From Microtetraspora sp. NBRC 16547 (GTDB lineage: Bacteria; Actinomycetota; Actinomycetes; Streptosporangiales; Streptosporangiaceae), in the NCBI RefSeq assembly GCF_030268965.1, contig NZ_BSSE01000028.1, positions 1 through 64,000 of the forward strand: a stretch of DNA of 64,000 bases, read 5' to 3'. Positions 55,432-64,000 of the stretch are shown here, piece after piece. Position 1 is the first letter of the stretch, and each line of letters opens with the position of its first letter. The translations under genes were made by a program, and so were the position numbers. Below the pieces are notes generated by a model. It saw only the letters and a program-made list of their open reading frames with translations, did no database searches and was not told where the DNA came from.

Positions 55432-56499
55432 CTACTGACCTTCCATGGAATGCCACACGTCCGGCTCGCCCTCGACCCGGGCCGCCAGGCCCCGGGCCTC
55501 CAGCCACACCAGGTGGGCGAGAGTCTCGTTGGTCGCGGAGCGCTGCATGAACGCCGGGATCGTCTCCCACGGCCGCGACCAGGTGAGGCGAGTGGCCAGT
55601 TCCCAGCAGGTGACACCGCCGGAGGCCGCGAGCACGGCCTCGATCTCCGCGAGCCGCTCCTCGTGGTGGCCGATCACGTAGTCCACCCGCTCAGAAAGCT
55701 CCAGGAAACGGTATTCGTGGGCGGGGAGCACTTCGTCCACGTCCAGCTTGCCGACGCTCCGCAGCGAGTCGAGATAGTCGGCCAGCGGGTTGGGCGCCGA
55801 CTGGGGGTGGACCGCCACGTGGGGGGTGATCCGGGGGAGCACGTGGTCGCCTGAGAACAGCAGCTTGCGGTCGGCCTCGACGAAGCACAGGTGACCGGGC
55901 GAGTGCCCCGGCGTCCAGATCGCCTTCAGGTGCCAGCCCGGCAGGTCGAGCCGCTCACCGTCCTCGATCAGCCGGTCGGGCGCGGCCGTCGACACGTAGT
56001 TGCGCATCATCATGGACGCCCCGGCCAGCTCCTGGGCCGTCATGTCGGGCACGCCGCACCGGAGGAGCAGCTCCCTCCCCCGATCGGCGAGCGCCTGGAT
56101 GCCCGGTTCGTCGTAGCGGTCGCGCACCAACCGCGCGTCGGCGGGGTGCAGCCCGATCCACGCGCCCGACGCCTCCCTGAGACGCCCAGCGAGGCCGTAG
56201 TGGTCCGGATGGATGTGCGTGACCAGGACGGCCTTGATGTCGGTGACCGCGTATCCGGCCACGCCGAGCCCGGCGGTGAGCGCGTCGTACGCCTCGTCGG
56301 TGTTCCATCCCGCGTCGATGATCGCGACGCCGTCCGGCAGCTCCATCGCGTAGACCAGGACGTACCGCAGCGGGTTGATCGGGATCGGCACGGGGATCGA
56401 CCAGAGGCCGGGCCGGACCCGCTCCACCTCGGGCAGCGCCCCTCCGTTCCATGCCACACGCTGCTGCTCGTTCGCCGCCGTCACCATCGGCTTGCTCAT
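55432..56499 (-). CDS. MBL-fold metallo-hydrolase
   Basis: A 355-aa metallo-beta-lactamase-fold hydrolase with the metal motif THIHPDHYGLAG, a further His in WTPGHSPGHLCFVE, Asp in LLFSGDHVLPRITPH and His in LPAHEYRF. The C-terminal winged-helix extension (TCWELATRLTWSRPWETIP) is typical of LACTB2-like proteins, which cleave thioesters, lactones or RNA. ATG 56499 has GAAAGGGG 8 bases upstream. Its location 45 bases after the MFS gene suggests co-transcription. Substrate unknown. Confidence 0.88.
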   Translation of the reverse strand: MSKPMVTAANEQQRVAWNGGALPEVERVRPGLWSIPVPIPINPLRYVLVYAMELPDGVAIIDAGWNTDEAYDALTAGLGVAGYAVTDIKAVLVTHIHPDHYGLAGRLREASGAWIGLHPADARLVRDRYDEPGIQALADRGRELLLRCGVPDMTAQELAGASMMMRNYVSTAAPDRLIEDGERLDLPGWHLKAIWTPGHSPGHLCFVEADRKLLFSGDHVLPRITPHVAVHPQSAPNPLADYLDSLRSVGKLDVDEVLPAHEYRFLELSERVDYVIGHHEERLAEIEAVLAASGGVTCWELATRLTWSRPWETIPAFMQRSATNETLAHLVWLEARGLAARVEGEPDVWHSMEGQ

Positions 56500-56540
56500 C
56501 GGCCTGCCCCTTTCGCCGCAAAGATTCTGCCCCGGATACC

Positions 56541-56551
56541 GAATCAAGTTC
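56541..56551. promoter_or_regulatory. Imperfect GAAC dyad between MFS and MBL genes
   Basis: GAATCAAGTTC (GAACTTGATTC on the other strand) resembles the N3-spaced dyads seen upstream of the thiolase, PPOX and SDR genes. It overlaps the MFS stop codon and lies 42 bases upstream of the MBL start, so it may be chance. Confidence 0.2.
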
Positions 56552-57860
56552 TACTCGGGGCGGGTGCGAGAGCCGTCCGATGGGCGGGGAGCCGTACGAA
56601 CAGGAGGGATGAGACAAGAATCACGACGGCCACGGCCGCCCAGGTGCCGCCGATGCCGAGGCCGGTGGTCAGCGGGCCGAGCCCGAGCGTGATCAGCAGG
56701 CCGCCGAACTGGAGCTGGAGGGAGTCCACGGACATCACCGTGGCGCGCCGGGCCGACTCCACCCGCAGATGGATCAGCTCACCGCGGACCAGCTCCGCGA
56801 CGGAGATCGCCGCGAAAACGAGGAAGTACGCCACGCCCGCCGCGACCACCCCTGCCGTGCCGGACAGCGCGACCGACGCCGCCAGCCCGCCGAGCGCCGC
56901 TGCGGTCACCACGATCGCGGCGACCGCGGTGCGGGTGGACGTGCGGAGAAGCCGGGCCACGAACAGGGCGATCGAGCTCCCGACGGCGTTCCCGGCGAAG
57001 CCGACCGCGGCCACGAACGCATAGACCGAGCTCCCCGTCTCCAGCCGGCCGGTGAGCTCGGCCAGCCGCACCGGCGTCAGCGTCTCGATGGCGGCCAGCA
57101 TCATCCCGCTCGCCGCCGAGAACAGCAGCAGCCGGGCCAGGCCCCGGTCGCGAACCGCCATGTGGAAGCCGTCGCGGATCGTCAGCGGGACGTCCGTGAG
57201 GATCTCCCCGAACCGCGCCGCCGCGCGCGATCGCGCGGGGCCGCCGCGCGATGTCGAGCGAGGCGGCTCCGGCATCGCGACGACGACCACGACGAGGGCG
57301 GCGACCGCCGCGACCGCGCCGCACCACACCGGGACCGAGAGCCGCAGCACCTCGTCGCCGGGCAGCACAAGCGGCGCGAGTCCGCCGGCGAGCACCCCGC
57401 CGAGCAGGGCAGTCGAACTCGCGGCGGACCCCACGGCGAGGCCGGGCTTGAGATCGGCGTCCGGCCCCTCGGCCGCGTGCAGCGCGTCGACGTACCAGGC
57501 CTGAGCGGGGCCGCTGGACAGCGCCCGCGCGACGCCCTTGAACAGCGAGGCCACGAAGAACAGCCACACGGAGTCGGCCAGGGCCATCACGACGAGGCCG
57601 ACCGCGCTGAAGCCGGTGCCGACCGCGAGCACCGTGCGGCGCCCCACGACGTCGGCGAGCCCGCCGGTCGGGAGCTCCAGCACCACGATGGTGACGGAGT
57701 ACGCCGCCGACACCAGGCCGATCTCCCCCAGATCGAGTCCCCGGGCGGACATCAGCAGCACCATCGGCGCCATCATCAGCCCCGGGGGCAGCCAGGCGAG
57801 AAACTGGATCAGGGCGTATCTCCGCCGCGCGCCCGCCGCGGTCAGCGTGTCACCCCACAT
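56544..57860 (-). CDS. MFS transporter
   Basis: A 438-aa major-facilitator protein with about 12 hydrophobic helices. The loop 2-3 signature appears as GGLADVVGRRTVLAVG. VVLELPTG before it is typical of drug/export MFS proteins. ATG 57860 overlaps the ArsR-like gene by 11 bases, so regulator and transporter are co-translated. Substrate is unknown; regulation by its own ArsR-like partner fits an efflux pump. Confidence 0.88.
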   Translation of the reverse strand: MWGDTLTAAGARRRYALIQFLAWLPPGLMMAPMVLLMSARGLDLGEIGLVSAAYSVTIVVLELPTGGLADVVGRRTVLAVGTGFSAVGLVVMALADSVWLFFVASLFKGVARALSSGPAQAWYVDALHAAEGPDADLKPGLAVGSAASSTALLGGVLAGGLAPLVLPGDEVLRLSVPVWCGAVAAVAALVVVVVAMPEPPRSTSRGGPARSRAAARFGEILTDVPLTIRDGFHMAVRDRGLARLLLFSAASGMMLAAIETLTPVRLAELTGRLETGSSVYAFVAAVGFAGNAVGSSIALFVARLLRTSTRTAVAAIVVTAAALGGLAASVALSGTAGVVAAGVAYFLVFAAISVAELVRGELIHLRVESARRATVMSVDSLQLQFGGLLITLGLGPLTTGLGIGGTWAAVAVVILVSSLLFVRLPAHRTALAPAPSRT

Positions 57861-58419
57861 AACCGCGCACCGGGTGCGCGCTGACGAACACGGACACCCG
57901 CTCGGCGTCGGGGGCGTCCTTGTCGTGCTCCTCGAGCTCCCGGAGAAGGGCGGAAACCCGCCCGTAGAGGGCGGCGACCGAGGCGGGCGTGAGCCGGACG
58001 ACGTCGTCGGCCATGCCGGCCGCCTCGATCCACTCCGCGCCCCAGGACGCGGAGTCCCGATCGAACGCCTCGACAGCCTCCCTGAGCACCTCCATCTGCC
58101 GCCGGCGCATGAAGGCCACCGCCTCGCGCCCCTCAGGAGCGCCGGACAGCGCGGTGTTGCTCCACGACGTGTACGCGTGGGCCGCCCGCCAGCGGCGCTC
58201 GCGCCGGTCGCGCTGTTCGCTGTCCTCCTCGACGAAGCCGTACTTGGCAAGTTGCCGCAGGTGGTAGCTGGTCGAGCCCGAGCTCTCGCCGAACTTGGCG
58301 GCCAGTTCCGTGGCCGTCGCCGGCCCGTCGATCCGCAGCGCCCCCAGGAGGCGGACCCGCAGCGGATGTGCCACGGCCTTGAGCGTTCGGGGATCGGTGA
58401 CATGGAAGGTGTCGTCCAT
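57850..58419 (-). CDS. ArsR-like winged-helix regulator (HTH_20)
   Basis: A 189-aa regulator: winged helix LKAVAHPLRVRLLGALRIDG, ATELAAKFGESSGSTSYHLRQL, KYGFVEED near the N-terminus, then a helical C-terminal part. No CxC metal site, so it is not a classic metal sensor. ATG 58419 is preferred to the TTG further upstream. A palindrome just upstream (58438-58453) is its likely operator. It overlaps the MFS gene it probably controls. Confidence 0.87.
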   Translation of the reverse strand: MDDTFHVTDPRTLKAVAHPLRVRLLGALRIDGPATATELAAKFGESSGSTSYHLRQLAKYGFVEEDSEQRDRRERRWRAAHAYTSWSNTALSGAPEGREAVAFMRRRQMEVLREAVEAFDRDSASWGAEWIEAAGMADDVVRLTPASVAALYGRVSALLRELEEHDKDAPDAERVSVFVSAHPVRGYVG

Positions 58420-58437
58420 GTCTCCGGTTCTAACATC

Positions 58438-58453
58438 GCAAAGATAGCTTTGC
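58438..58453. promoter_or_regulatory. Probable ArsR-like operator
   Basis: GCAAAGATAGCTTTGC has perfect 6-base arms around four bases and lies 19 bases upstream of the regulator's ATG, in an AT-rich patch. A half-site CTTTCTTTG follows at 58459-58467. CAAAG/CTTTG dyads are typical for this regulator type. Confidence 0.65.
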
Positions 58454-58536
58454 AATACTTTCTTTGTGATGTGGATTCCATCGGTCGAGTACTACGCCGG
58501 TCAGGCGGCGATCGGCGCCGGAGATCATCGACGCCG

Positions 58537-58578
58537 GACGGATCAGCTCGGACGGATCAGCTCGGACGGATCAGCTCG
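58537..58578. repeat. 14-bp tandem repeat across the vapC stop codon
   Basis: Three identical units of GACGGATCAGCTCG at 58537, 58551 and 58565. The vapC stop codon (58557-58559) lies within the second copy; the third copy encodes part of the final ELIRPS. Confidence 0.92.
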
Positions 58579-58967
58579 ACCAGGCCGGGAGCGACCCCGG
58601 GGAACTTCCGATCCGCGGTGAGCAACGCATCGGCCCCCACCTCCCGCGCGGTCGCGATGATGAGGGCGTCCGGCATGCGGAGGGTCAGGTCTCCCGCTCT
58701 GAGCCGCGCCGCGCCGTCGGCCGTCGGCTCGTCCACTGGAAGGACCCGATCGATGGCAGCGGCGCGGAACCGGTCGAGCGCCTTCTCGGCCTCCGCTCCT
58801 CGGCGAAGGGCCCCCACCCGCAGCTCGCTCCATGTGATCACGGAGACCGCGAAGGACGCCGCACGCCCCTCCCAGCGGCGTACAGCGTCGAGGGCGTCGC
58901 GGTGAAGCGCGTCATCGGGATCGAGCAGGCCGGAGATGACGTTCGTATCGAGCATCACGACAGGCAC
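58557..58967 (-). CDS. VapC-type PIN ribonuclease toxin
   Basis: A 136-aa PIN-domain protein with the acidic set in VVMLDTNVISGLL, SVITWSELRVGAL, RMPDALIIATAREVGAD and LLTADRKF, so all four PIN carboxylates are present. It should be a site-specific RNase that stops translation when free of antitoxin. GTG 58967 has GGAG 8 bases upstream and follows the antitoxin stop by 4 bases. The last codons sit in a 14-base repeat. Confidence 0.88.
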   Translation of the reverse strand: MPVVMLDTNVISGLLDPDDALHRDALDAVRRWEGRAASFAVSVITWSELRVGALRRGAEAEKALDRFRAAAIDRVLPVDEPTADGAARLRAGDLTLRMPDALIIATAREVGADALLTADRKFPGVAPGLVELIRPS

Positions 58968-58971
58968 GGTG

Positions 58972-59244
58972 TCAGCTCCACCCGTCCCGCTCGGCCTCGA
59001 CGTCCACGGCCTCGGTGAAACCGGGCAGGGTGCCGACGACGCCATCGAAGCGGCTGCGGTGCCGCCGGATGACGATGCGGCCGTCTTCCTCTTCGATGTC
59101 GATCGGATCCCCCGCGTGGAGCCCGAGGCTGCGCAGCACGGCGGCCGGCAGGGTCACCTGGTTCTTGCTGGAGATCCGCGCCGGTCCCGCACGTCGGACA
59201 CGCGGCCGCTTTTCGTGCTCCATAACCTTTACCGTACCCATCAC
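58972..59244 (-). CDS. AbrB/SpoVT-type antitoxin
   Basis: A 90-aa protein with a swapped-hairpin DNA-binding domain: ARISSKNQVTLPAAVLRSLG, HAGDPIDIEEEDGRIVIRR. The C-terminal tail (FDGVVGTLPGFTEAVDVEAERDGW) should wrap the toxin. It lies directly upstream of vapC and is probably autoregulatory. ATGs at 59244, 59241 and 59223 are all possible starts. Confidence 0.85.
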   Translation of the reverse strand: MMGTVKVMEHEKRPRVRRAGPARISSKNQVTLPAAVLRSLGLHAGDPIDIEEEDGRIVIRRHRSRFDGVVGTLPGFTEAVDVEAERDGWS

Positions 59245-59382
59245 AAGTAAAGGCTAAGAGTGATAACGGATCGCACGCAAGCGGTTTCGCAGTGTAGCCG
59301 ACGGCCTGCGCGGTGCCCCGTGATGGAGCGGGCCGTTGTCGAGCGCGGTGCGCAGCGGTGACGACGCCCTAGGCTGTACCGC

Positions 59383-60024
59383 GTGATCGAGGCAATCAGG
59401 GTGGACGAAGCGGTCCGCGAGCTGCGTCCCGACTTCGCCGTCCTGGCCGTCTGCGCGTACGGCCTCGCCAACGGCCCCAGCGACGACAGGTCGCGCGGCT
59501 GGCTCACCGAGGCGGCGGAGGCGGCGCCGCCGCTCGAAGACGAGAAGATCGAGGCGTGGCGCGCGGCCTATCGCGCCTTCGGCGCCAAGCCGCAGCGCAC
59601 CCGCCCCTCGGTCGACGCCCTCATCCGGCGGATGCCGCTTCCCGAGATCAACCTCGTGGTCGACGCCTACAACTCCGTGTCCGTACGGCACGGCCTGCCG
59701 ATCGGCGGCGAGGACCTCGGGCACTACGAGGGCGCGGCGCGCCTGGTCCGGGCCGCGGGCGACGAGCCGTCCGACGAGGTTCTCGGCGACCCGGGGATCG
59801 GCGAGGTCGTCTGGCGGGACGACGCCGGTGTCACCTGCCGTCGGTGGAACTGGCGGCAGTGCGTCCGGACGCGGATCACCGAGGACACCGTGGACGCCTT
59901 GTTCCTGCTCGAACGCCTGGAGCCCCTCTCGTTGGAGGAACTTTCGGCCGCGGGGGACGAGCTGGCCGCGTTGCTGGACACCATCACCCCTGGCATCCGG
60001 ATCGAGTCACGCCTGACCCGGTAA
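59383..60024 (+). CDS. B3/4 tRNA-editing-like domain protein
   Basis: A 213-aa protein with the B3/B4 fold of phenylalanyl-tRNA synthetase beta chain: RPSVDALIRRMPLPEINLVV, DAYNSVSVRHGLPIGGEDL, VVWRDDAGVTCRRWNWRQC and RITEDTVDALFLLE are its hallmark segments. Stand-alone forms are common in bacteria; editing of mischarged tRNA is suspected but not shown for most. The start is GTG 59383. The antitoxin gene diverges from it. Confidence 0.88.
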   Translation: MIEAIRVDEAVRELRPDFAVLAVCAYGLANGPSDDRSRGWLTEAAEAAPPLEDEKIEAWRAAYRAFGAKPQRTRPSVDALIRRMPLPEINLVVDAYNSVSVRHGLPIGGEDLGHYEGAARLVRAAGDEPSDEVLGDPGIGEVVWRDDAGVTCRRWNWRQCVRTRITEDTVDALFLLERLEPLSLEELSAAGDELAALLDTITPGIRIESRLTR

Positions 60025-60215
60025 CACCGATATGACCATCTGGTAAGCATGGGCTCACCCCCCAGATGGGCTACCCGGACGTGACCTGTTTGGTCAGTCC
60101 TGGGAGGATAGGCCGGGACCTGCGGCCGGACGGGCGCACCCCCTGTCCCGGGCGAGTAGCCTTGGACAAGTTCTCTATCATCAACGCCGATCTGCGGAAG
60201 AGGGCGATTTCCGCC

Positions 60216-63200
60216 GTGTCGTCTGAGTCGTCGCGGACAAACCCGCTGGCAAGCTTCGGGCAAAACGAATGGCTTGTCGACGAGTTGTACCAGAAGTACC
60301 TGCAGGATCCCGAGTCAGTGGACAAGGCATGGTGGCATTTCTTCGCTGACTACAACGGAACCGGCAAGGCCACCACCGCCGCCGGAGCCACCGCCGTTGC
60401 CGCTCCCCCGTCTCCACCCTCCCCCGCAGCCAAGGCCCCCGCCGCACCGGCGCCCGCGGCCGCGAAGCCGGAGAAGGCGGAGAAGGCGGAGAAGGCGGAA
60501 AAGAAGGCCGCCCCCACGCCAGTACCGGCTGGCGCGGCCGAGGAGAAGCTGCGCGGCGCCGCCGCGCGCACGGCGCTCAACATGGAGGCCTCGCTCGCGG
60601 TCCCGACGGCGACGAGCGTGCGCGGCGTCCCGGCGAAGCTGCTGATCGACAACCGCATCGTCATCAACAACCACCTGCTGCGCGGGCGTGGCGGCAAGAT
60701 CTCCTTCACCCACCTGATCGGCTTCGCGGTCGTCCAGGCGCTGAAGGCCATGCCGGAGATGAACTACTCCTACGCCGAGGTGGACGGCAAGCCGGTCCTG
60801 GTCAAGCCCGAGCACGTGGGTCTCGGCCTCGCCATCGACGTGCAGAAGGCCGACGGCACCCGCCAGCTCCTCGTCCCGTCGATCAAGGCGGCCGAGACGC
60901 TCGACTTCCGCCAGTTCTGGGTGGCGTACGAGGACGTCGTCCGCAAGGCACGCGCCGGCAAGCTGGGCGTGGACGACTTCCAGGGCACAACGATCTCCCT
61001 GACGAACCCCGGCACGATCGGGACCGTCCACTCCGTGCCCCGCCTGATGCCCGGCCAGGGCACGATCATCGGCGTCGGCGCGATGGAGTACCCCGCGGAG
61101 TACCAGGGCGCCTCGGTCGAGACGCTCAACCGCCTCGCGATCAGCAAGGTGATGACGCTCACCTCGACGTACGACCACCGGATCATCCAGGGCGCGCAGT
61201 CGGGTGACTTCCTGCGCCGCATCCACCGGCTCCTGCTGGGCGAGGACGGCTTCTACGACGCCATCTTCGAGTCGCTGCAGCTCCCGTACGAGCCGGTCCG
61301 CTGGGTCCAGGACATCTCCGCCACCCACGACGACGACGTGGCCAAGTCCGCCCGCGTCCTGGAGCTCATCCACGCGTACCGGGTCCGCGGCCACCTCATG
61401 GCGGCCACCGACCCGCTGGAGTACCACCAGCGCAAGCACCCCGACCTCGACATCAAGTCGCACGGCCTGACGCTGTGGGACCTGGAGCGCGAGTTCGCCA
61501 CCGGCGGTTTCGGCGGCAAGCCGCTGATGAAGCTGCGCGACATCCTGGGCGTGCTGCGCGACACGTACTGCCGCACCGTCGGCATCGAGTACATGCACAT
61601 CCAGGACCCCGAGGAGCGGGCCTGGATCCAGGCGCGGATCGAGAAGCCGCACACCAAGCCCGACCGTGACGAGCAGCTGCACATCCTGCGCAGGCTCAAC
61701 ACCGCCGAGGCGTTCGAGACCTTCCTGCAGACCAAGTACGTCGGCCAGAAGCGGTTCTCGCTGGAGGGCGGCGAGTCGCTGATTCCGCTGCTCGACTCGG
61801 TGATCAGCGCGGCCGCGGCCGAGGATCTGGACGAGGTCGTCATCGGCATGGCGCACCGGGGCCGCCTCAACGTGCTGGCCAACATCGTGGGCAAGTCCTA
61901 TGCCCAGGTGTTCGGCGAGTTCGAGGGCAACATCGACCCGCGCAGCGCGCACGGCTCCGGCGACGTGAAGTATCACCTCGGCGCGACCGGCGGCTTCGTC
62001 GCCCCCGACGGCACCAAGATCACCGCATCGGTGGTGGCCAACCCGTCGCACCTGGAGGCCGTGGACCCCGTCCTCGAAGGCGTCGTCCGCGCCAAGCAGG
62101 ACCTCCTGGAGCGCGGCGAGGAGGGCTTCAGCGTCCTGCCCGTGCTCGTGCACGGTGACGCGGCGTTCGCCGGCCAGGGCGTGGTCGCCGAGACGCTGCA
62201 CCTGTCGCAGCTCCGCGGCTACCGCACCGGCGGCACCGTCCACATCGTGGTCAACAACCAGGTCGGCTTCACCACCAGCCCGGCCAGCTCGCGCTCCTCG
62301 GTGTACGCCACGGACGTCGCCCGGATGATCCAGGCGCCGATCTTCCACGTCAACGGGGACGACCCCGAGGCCGTGGTCCGGGTCGGCCGGCTCGCCTACG
62401 AGTACCGCCAGGCGTTCCGCAAGGACGTCGTCATCGACATGGTCTGCTACCGGCGCCGCGGGCACAACGAGACGGACAACCCCTCGTTCACCCAGCCGCT
62501 GATGTACGACCTGATCGACGCCAAGCGGTCCACTCGCAAGCTCTACACCGAGTCCCTGATCGGCCGCGGCGACATCACGGTCGAGGACGCGGAGCAGGCG
62601 CTGCGCGACTACCAGGACCAGCTCGAGCGGGCGTTCACCGAGACGCGCGAGGCGGCCAAGAAGCCGCTCGAGCCCGGCGCGGTCGTCAAGCCTCCGGCGG
62701 ACGAGGTGATCCCGTGGTCGCACGAGGACACCGAGACCGCCATCTCCGAGGAGACGGTCAAGCGGGTCATCGAGACCCAGCTCAACCTGCCCGAGGGCTT
62801 CACGGTGCACCCGCGCCTGGCGCCGATCCTGCAGCGCCGCGGCACCATGATCACCGACGACACGATCGACTGGGCGACCGGTGAGGCCCTCGCCTTCGGC
62901 GGCCTGCTGATCGACGGCCACCCCGTCCGCCTCGTCGGGCAGGACTCCCGCCGTGGCACGTTCGGCCAGCGGCACGCCGTCCTGGTCGACCGGGTCACCG
63001 GCGAGGACCACACCCCGCTGAAGACGTTCAACCAGGGCACGACGAAGTTCTACGTCTACGACTCCCTGCTGAGCGAGTTCGCGGCGATGGGCTTCGAGTA
63101 CGGCTACAGCGTGGTGCGCCCCGACGCCCTGGTCTGCTGGGAGGCGCAGTTCGGCGACTTCGCCAACGGCGCCCAGTCGATCATCGACGAGTTCATCTCG

Positions 63201-63893
63201 TCGGGCGAGCAGAAGTGGGGCCAGCGGTCGTCGGTCGTGCTGCTGTTGCCGCACGGTTACGAGGGCCAGGGTCCGGACCACTCCTCGGCCCGGATCGAGC
63301 GCTACCTGCAGCTGTGCGCGATGGACAACATGACCGTCGCTCAGCCGACCACCTCGGCGAACTACTTCCACCTGCTGCGCTGGCAGACCCTGTCCAACCG
63401 GCGCAGGCCGCTGATCGTGTTCACGCCCAAGTCGCTGCTCCGGCACAAGGGCGCGGCGTCGGCGACGTCGGAGTTCACCTCCGGCTCGTTCCGGCCGGTC
63501 ATCGGTGACACGACCGTGGATCCGTCGGCGGTCACCCGGGTGGTCCTGTGCTCCGGCAAGATCTACTACGACCTGGCCGCCGCGCGGGAGAAGTCCGGCC
63601 GGACCGACATCGCGATCGTCCGTATCGAGCGGCTCTTCCCGTTCCCGGAGAACCCGCTCAAGGCGGAGCTCGCCCGCTACTCCGCCGACGCCGAACTGAT
63701 CTGGGCCCAGGACGAGCCGGTCAACATGGGCCCGTGGCCGTACCTCACGCTGAAGACGACCGAGCGGCCCGAGCTGCTCGACGGCCGGCGCCTGCGCCGG
63801 GTCTCCCGTGCGGCGAACTCGTCGCCGGCGACGGGGTCGCACTCCGCGCACGACGCCGAGCTGGAGGCGATCACCAAGGAGATCTTCGGCTAG
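60216..63893 (+). CDS. kgd: Multifunctional 2-oxoglutarate dehydrogenase E1 / decarboxylase / acyltransferase
   Basis: A 1225-aa actinobacterial KGD (SucA type). Order: N-terminal E1o segment [19 protein letters not shown]; a Pro/Ala/Lys linker with [12 protein letters not shown]; an E2-like acyltransferase core ending in [18 protein letters not shown] (catalytic His); then the thiamine-diphosphate E1 with [32 protein letters not shown] and [16 protein letters not shown]. It decarboxylates 2-oxoglutarate in the TCA cycle. No lipoyl domain is present; that comes from a separate E2. GTG 60216 is preferred, since the next residues align with homologues; an ATG at 60066 would add 50 unsupported residues. 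Confidence 0.95.
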   Translation: MSSESSRTNPLASFGQNEWLVDELYQKYLQDPESVDKAWWHFFADYNGTGKATTAAGATAVAAPPSPPSPAAKAPAAPAPAAAKPEKAEKAEKAEKKAAPTPVPAGAAEEKLRGAAARTALNMEASLAVPTATSVRGVPAKLLIDNRIVINNHLLRGRGGKISFTHLIGFAVVQALKAMPEMNYSYAEVDGKPVLVKPEHVGLGLAIDVQKADGTRQLLVPSIKAAETLDFRQFWVAYEDVVRKARAGKLGVDDFQGTTISLTNPGTIGTVHSVPRLMPGQGTIIGVGAMEYPAEYQGASVETLNRLAISKVMTLTSTYDHRIIQGAQSGDFLRRIHRLLLGEDGFYDAIFESLQLPYEPVRWVQDISATHDDDVAKSARVLELIHAYRVRGHLMAATDPLEYHQRKHPDLDIKSHGLTLWDLEREFATGGFGGKPLMKLRDILGVLRDTYCRTVGIEYMHIQDPEERAWIQARIEKPHTKPDRDEQLHILRRLNTAEAFETFLQTKYVGQKRFSLEGGESLIPLLDSVISAAAAEDLDEVVIGMAHRGRLNVLANIVGKSYAQVFGEFEGNIDPRSAHGSGDVKYHLGATGGFVAPDGTKITASVVANPSHLEAVDPVLEGVVRAKQDLLERGEEGFSVLPVLVHGDAAFAGQGVVAETLHLSQLRGYRTGGTVHIVVNNQVGFTTSPASSRSSVYATDVARMIQAPIFHVNGDDPEAVVRVGRLAYEYRQAFRKDVVIDMVCYRRRGHNETDNPSFTQPLMYDLIDAKRSTRKLYTESLIGRGDITVEDAEQALRDYQDQLERAFTETREAAKKPLEPGAVVKPPADEVIPWSHEDTETAISEETVKRVIETQLNLPEGFTVHPRLAPILQRRGTMITDDTIDWATGEALAFGGLLIDGHPVRLVGQDSRRGTFGQRHAVLVDRVTGEDHTPLKTFNQGTTKFYVYDSLLSEFAAMGFEYGYSVVRPDALVCWEAQFGDFANGAQSIIDEFISSGEQKWGQRSSVVLLLPHGYEGQGPDHSSARIERYLQLCAMDNMTVAQPTTSANYFHLLRWQTLSNRRRPLIVFTPKSLLRHKGAASATSEFTSGSFRPVIGDTTVDPSAVTRVVLCSGKIYYDLAAAREKSGRTDIAIVRIERLFPFPENPLKAELARYSADAELIWAQDEPVNMGPWPYLTLKTTERPELLDGRRLRRVSRAANSSPATGSHSAHDAELEAITKEIFG

Positions 63894-63927
63894 TCCGTAC
63901 GGCCTCCGGGCCCACGGCACACCCAGA

Positions 63928-63960
63928 GAAGTCCCCCTCGGCCCGTCCGCGGGGGACTTC
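63928..63960 (+). terminator. Terminator after kgd
   Basis: GAAGTCCCCC (63928-63937) pairs with GGGGGACTTC (63951-63960), 10 bp, 35 bases after the kgd stop. Confidence 0.85.
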
Positions 63961-63993
63961 CCCCTTTACGGGGACCGATCGAGGAGCGAGGAC

Positions 63994-64000
63994 ATGTACT
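63994..64000 (+). CDS. Possible start of next gene (partial)
   Basis: An ATG at 63994 is preceded by GAGGAGCGAGGA, a good ribosome site, just after the kgd terminator. Only two codons (Met-Tyr) are in the window. Confidence 0.45.

Noticed and set aside
60315-63920. A very long open frame (about 1200 codons) on the reverse strand across kgd
   Set aside because: It is the antisense of kgd, kept open by GC-rich third positions; its translation is Arg/Val/Leu-rich with no family features.

Overview
The window is very GC-rich, with GTG and TTG starts common and GC-ending codons almost throughout. It carries the GlgE alpha-glucan pathway, a multifunctional 2-oxoglutarate dehydrogenase Kgd, PPOX/F420-type oxidoreductases and a KstR-like TetR regulator. 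Together these point to an actinomycete chromosome, most likely of the Streptosporangiales/Streptomyces type. The genus is an inference; there is no rRNA here to anchor it. No complete insertion sequence, prophage, CRISPR array or tRNA was recognised.

Layout. 0-2.6 kb: the tail of an unknown gene, a long hairpin, an erythromycin-esterase-like protein and an enoyl-CoA hydratase. 2.7-14.1 kb: glgP divergent from glgE-treS-mak-glgB, the trehalose/maltose-1-phosphate route to alpha-glucan. A PIN/RHH toxin-antitoxin pair sits in reverse orientation between mak and glgB. 14-24 kb: an SppA-type protease, a solitary asparagine-synthetase-like protein, a membrane Ser/Thr kinase followed in frame by a flavin-reductase remnant, an intact flavin reductase, and a four-gene glycine-betaine-type ABC importer. 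24.4-26.2 kb: a sigma-factor-like protein with a C-terminal membrane anchor.

26.6-34.9 kb holds lipid or steroid-like catabolism: a two-subunit acyl-CoA dehydrogenase, a KstR-like repressor, a thiolase, a GntR regulator, an NlpC/P60 protein and a cytochrome P450. 34.9-41.4 kb is a sugar/glycan region: GDP-mannose 4,6-dehydratase, then a GT4 glycosyltransferase, a methyltransferase and an alpha/alpha-toroid (prenyltransferase-like) protein, and after a decayed stretch a second methyltransferase. I could not assign a function to this set. 41.5-43.3 kb has a PPOX oxidoreductase, a 3Fe-4S ferredoxin and a Zn alcohol dehydrogenase. 44.4-51.6 kb is one reverse-strand sugar operon: ROK regulator, ABC importer, Gfo/Idh/MocA dehydrogenase and isomerase. 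51.9-58.4 kb has an SDR, a small secreted protein, a dihydrodipicolinate-reductase-like enzyme, a flavin reductase, an MBL-fold hydrolase, an MFS exporter and its ArsR-like regulator. 58.5-64 kb has a VapBC pair, a B3/4-domain protein and kgd.

Connections. Dyads fitting the KstR consensus TnnAACnnGTTnnA lie upstream of the P450, the PPOX oxidoreductase and the gmd/GT4 divergent region. Related imperfect dyads lie near the acyl-CoA dehydrogenase/kstR promoter, thiolase, SDR and MBL genes. This suggests a dispersed lipid-catabolic regulon. Two other themes recur. Short tandem repeats straddle or abut stop codons at several loci. At least four gene remnants survive as recognisable fragments: flavin reductase, FMN reductase, Rpn-like and DUF234-ATPase.
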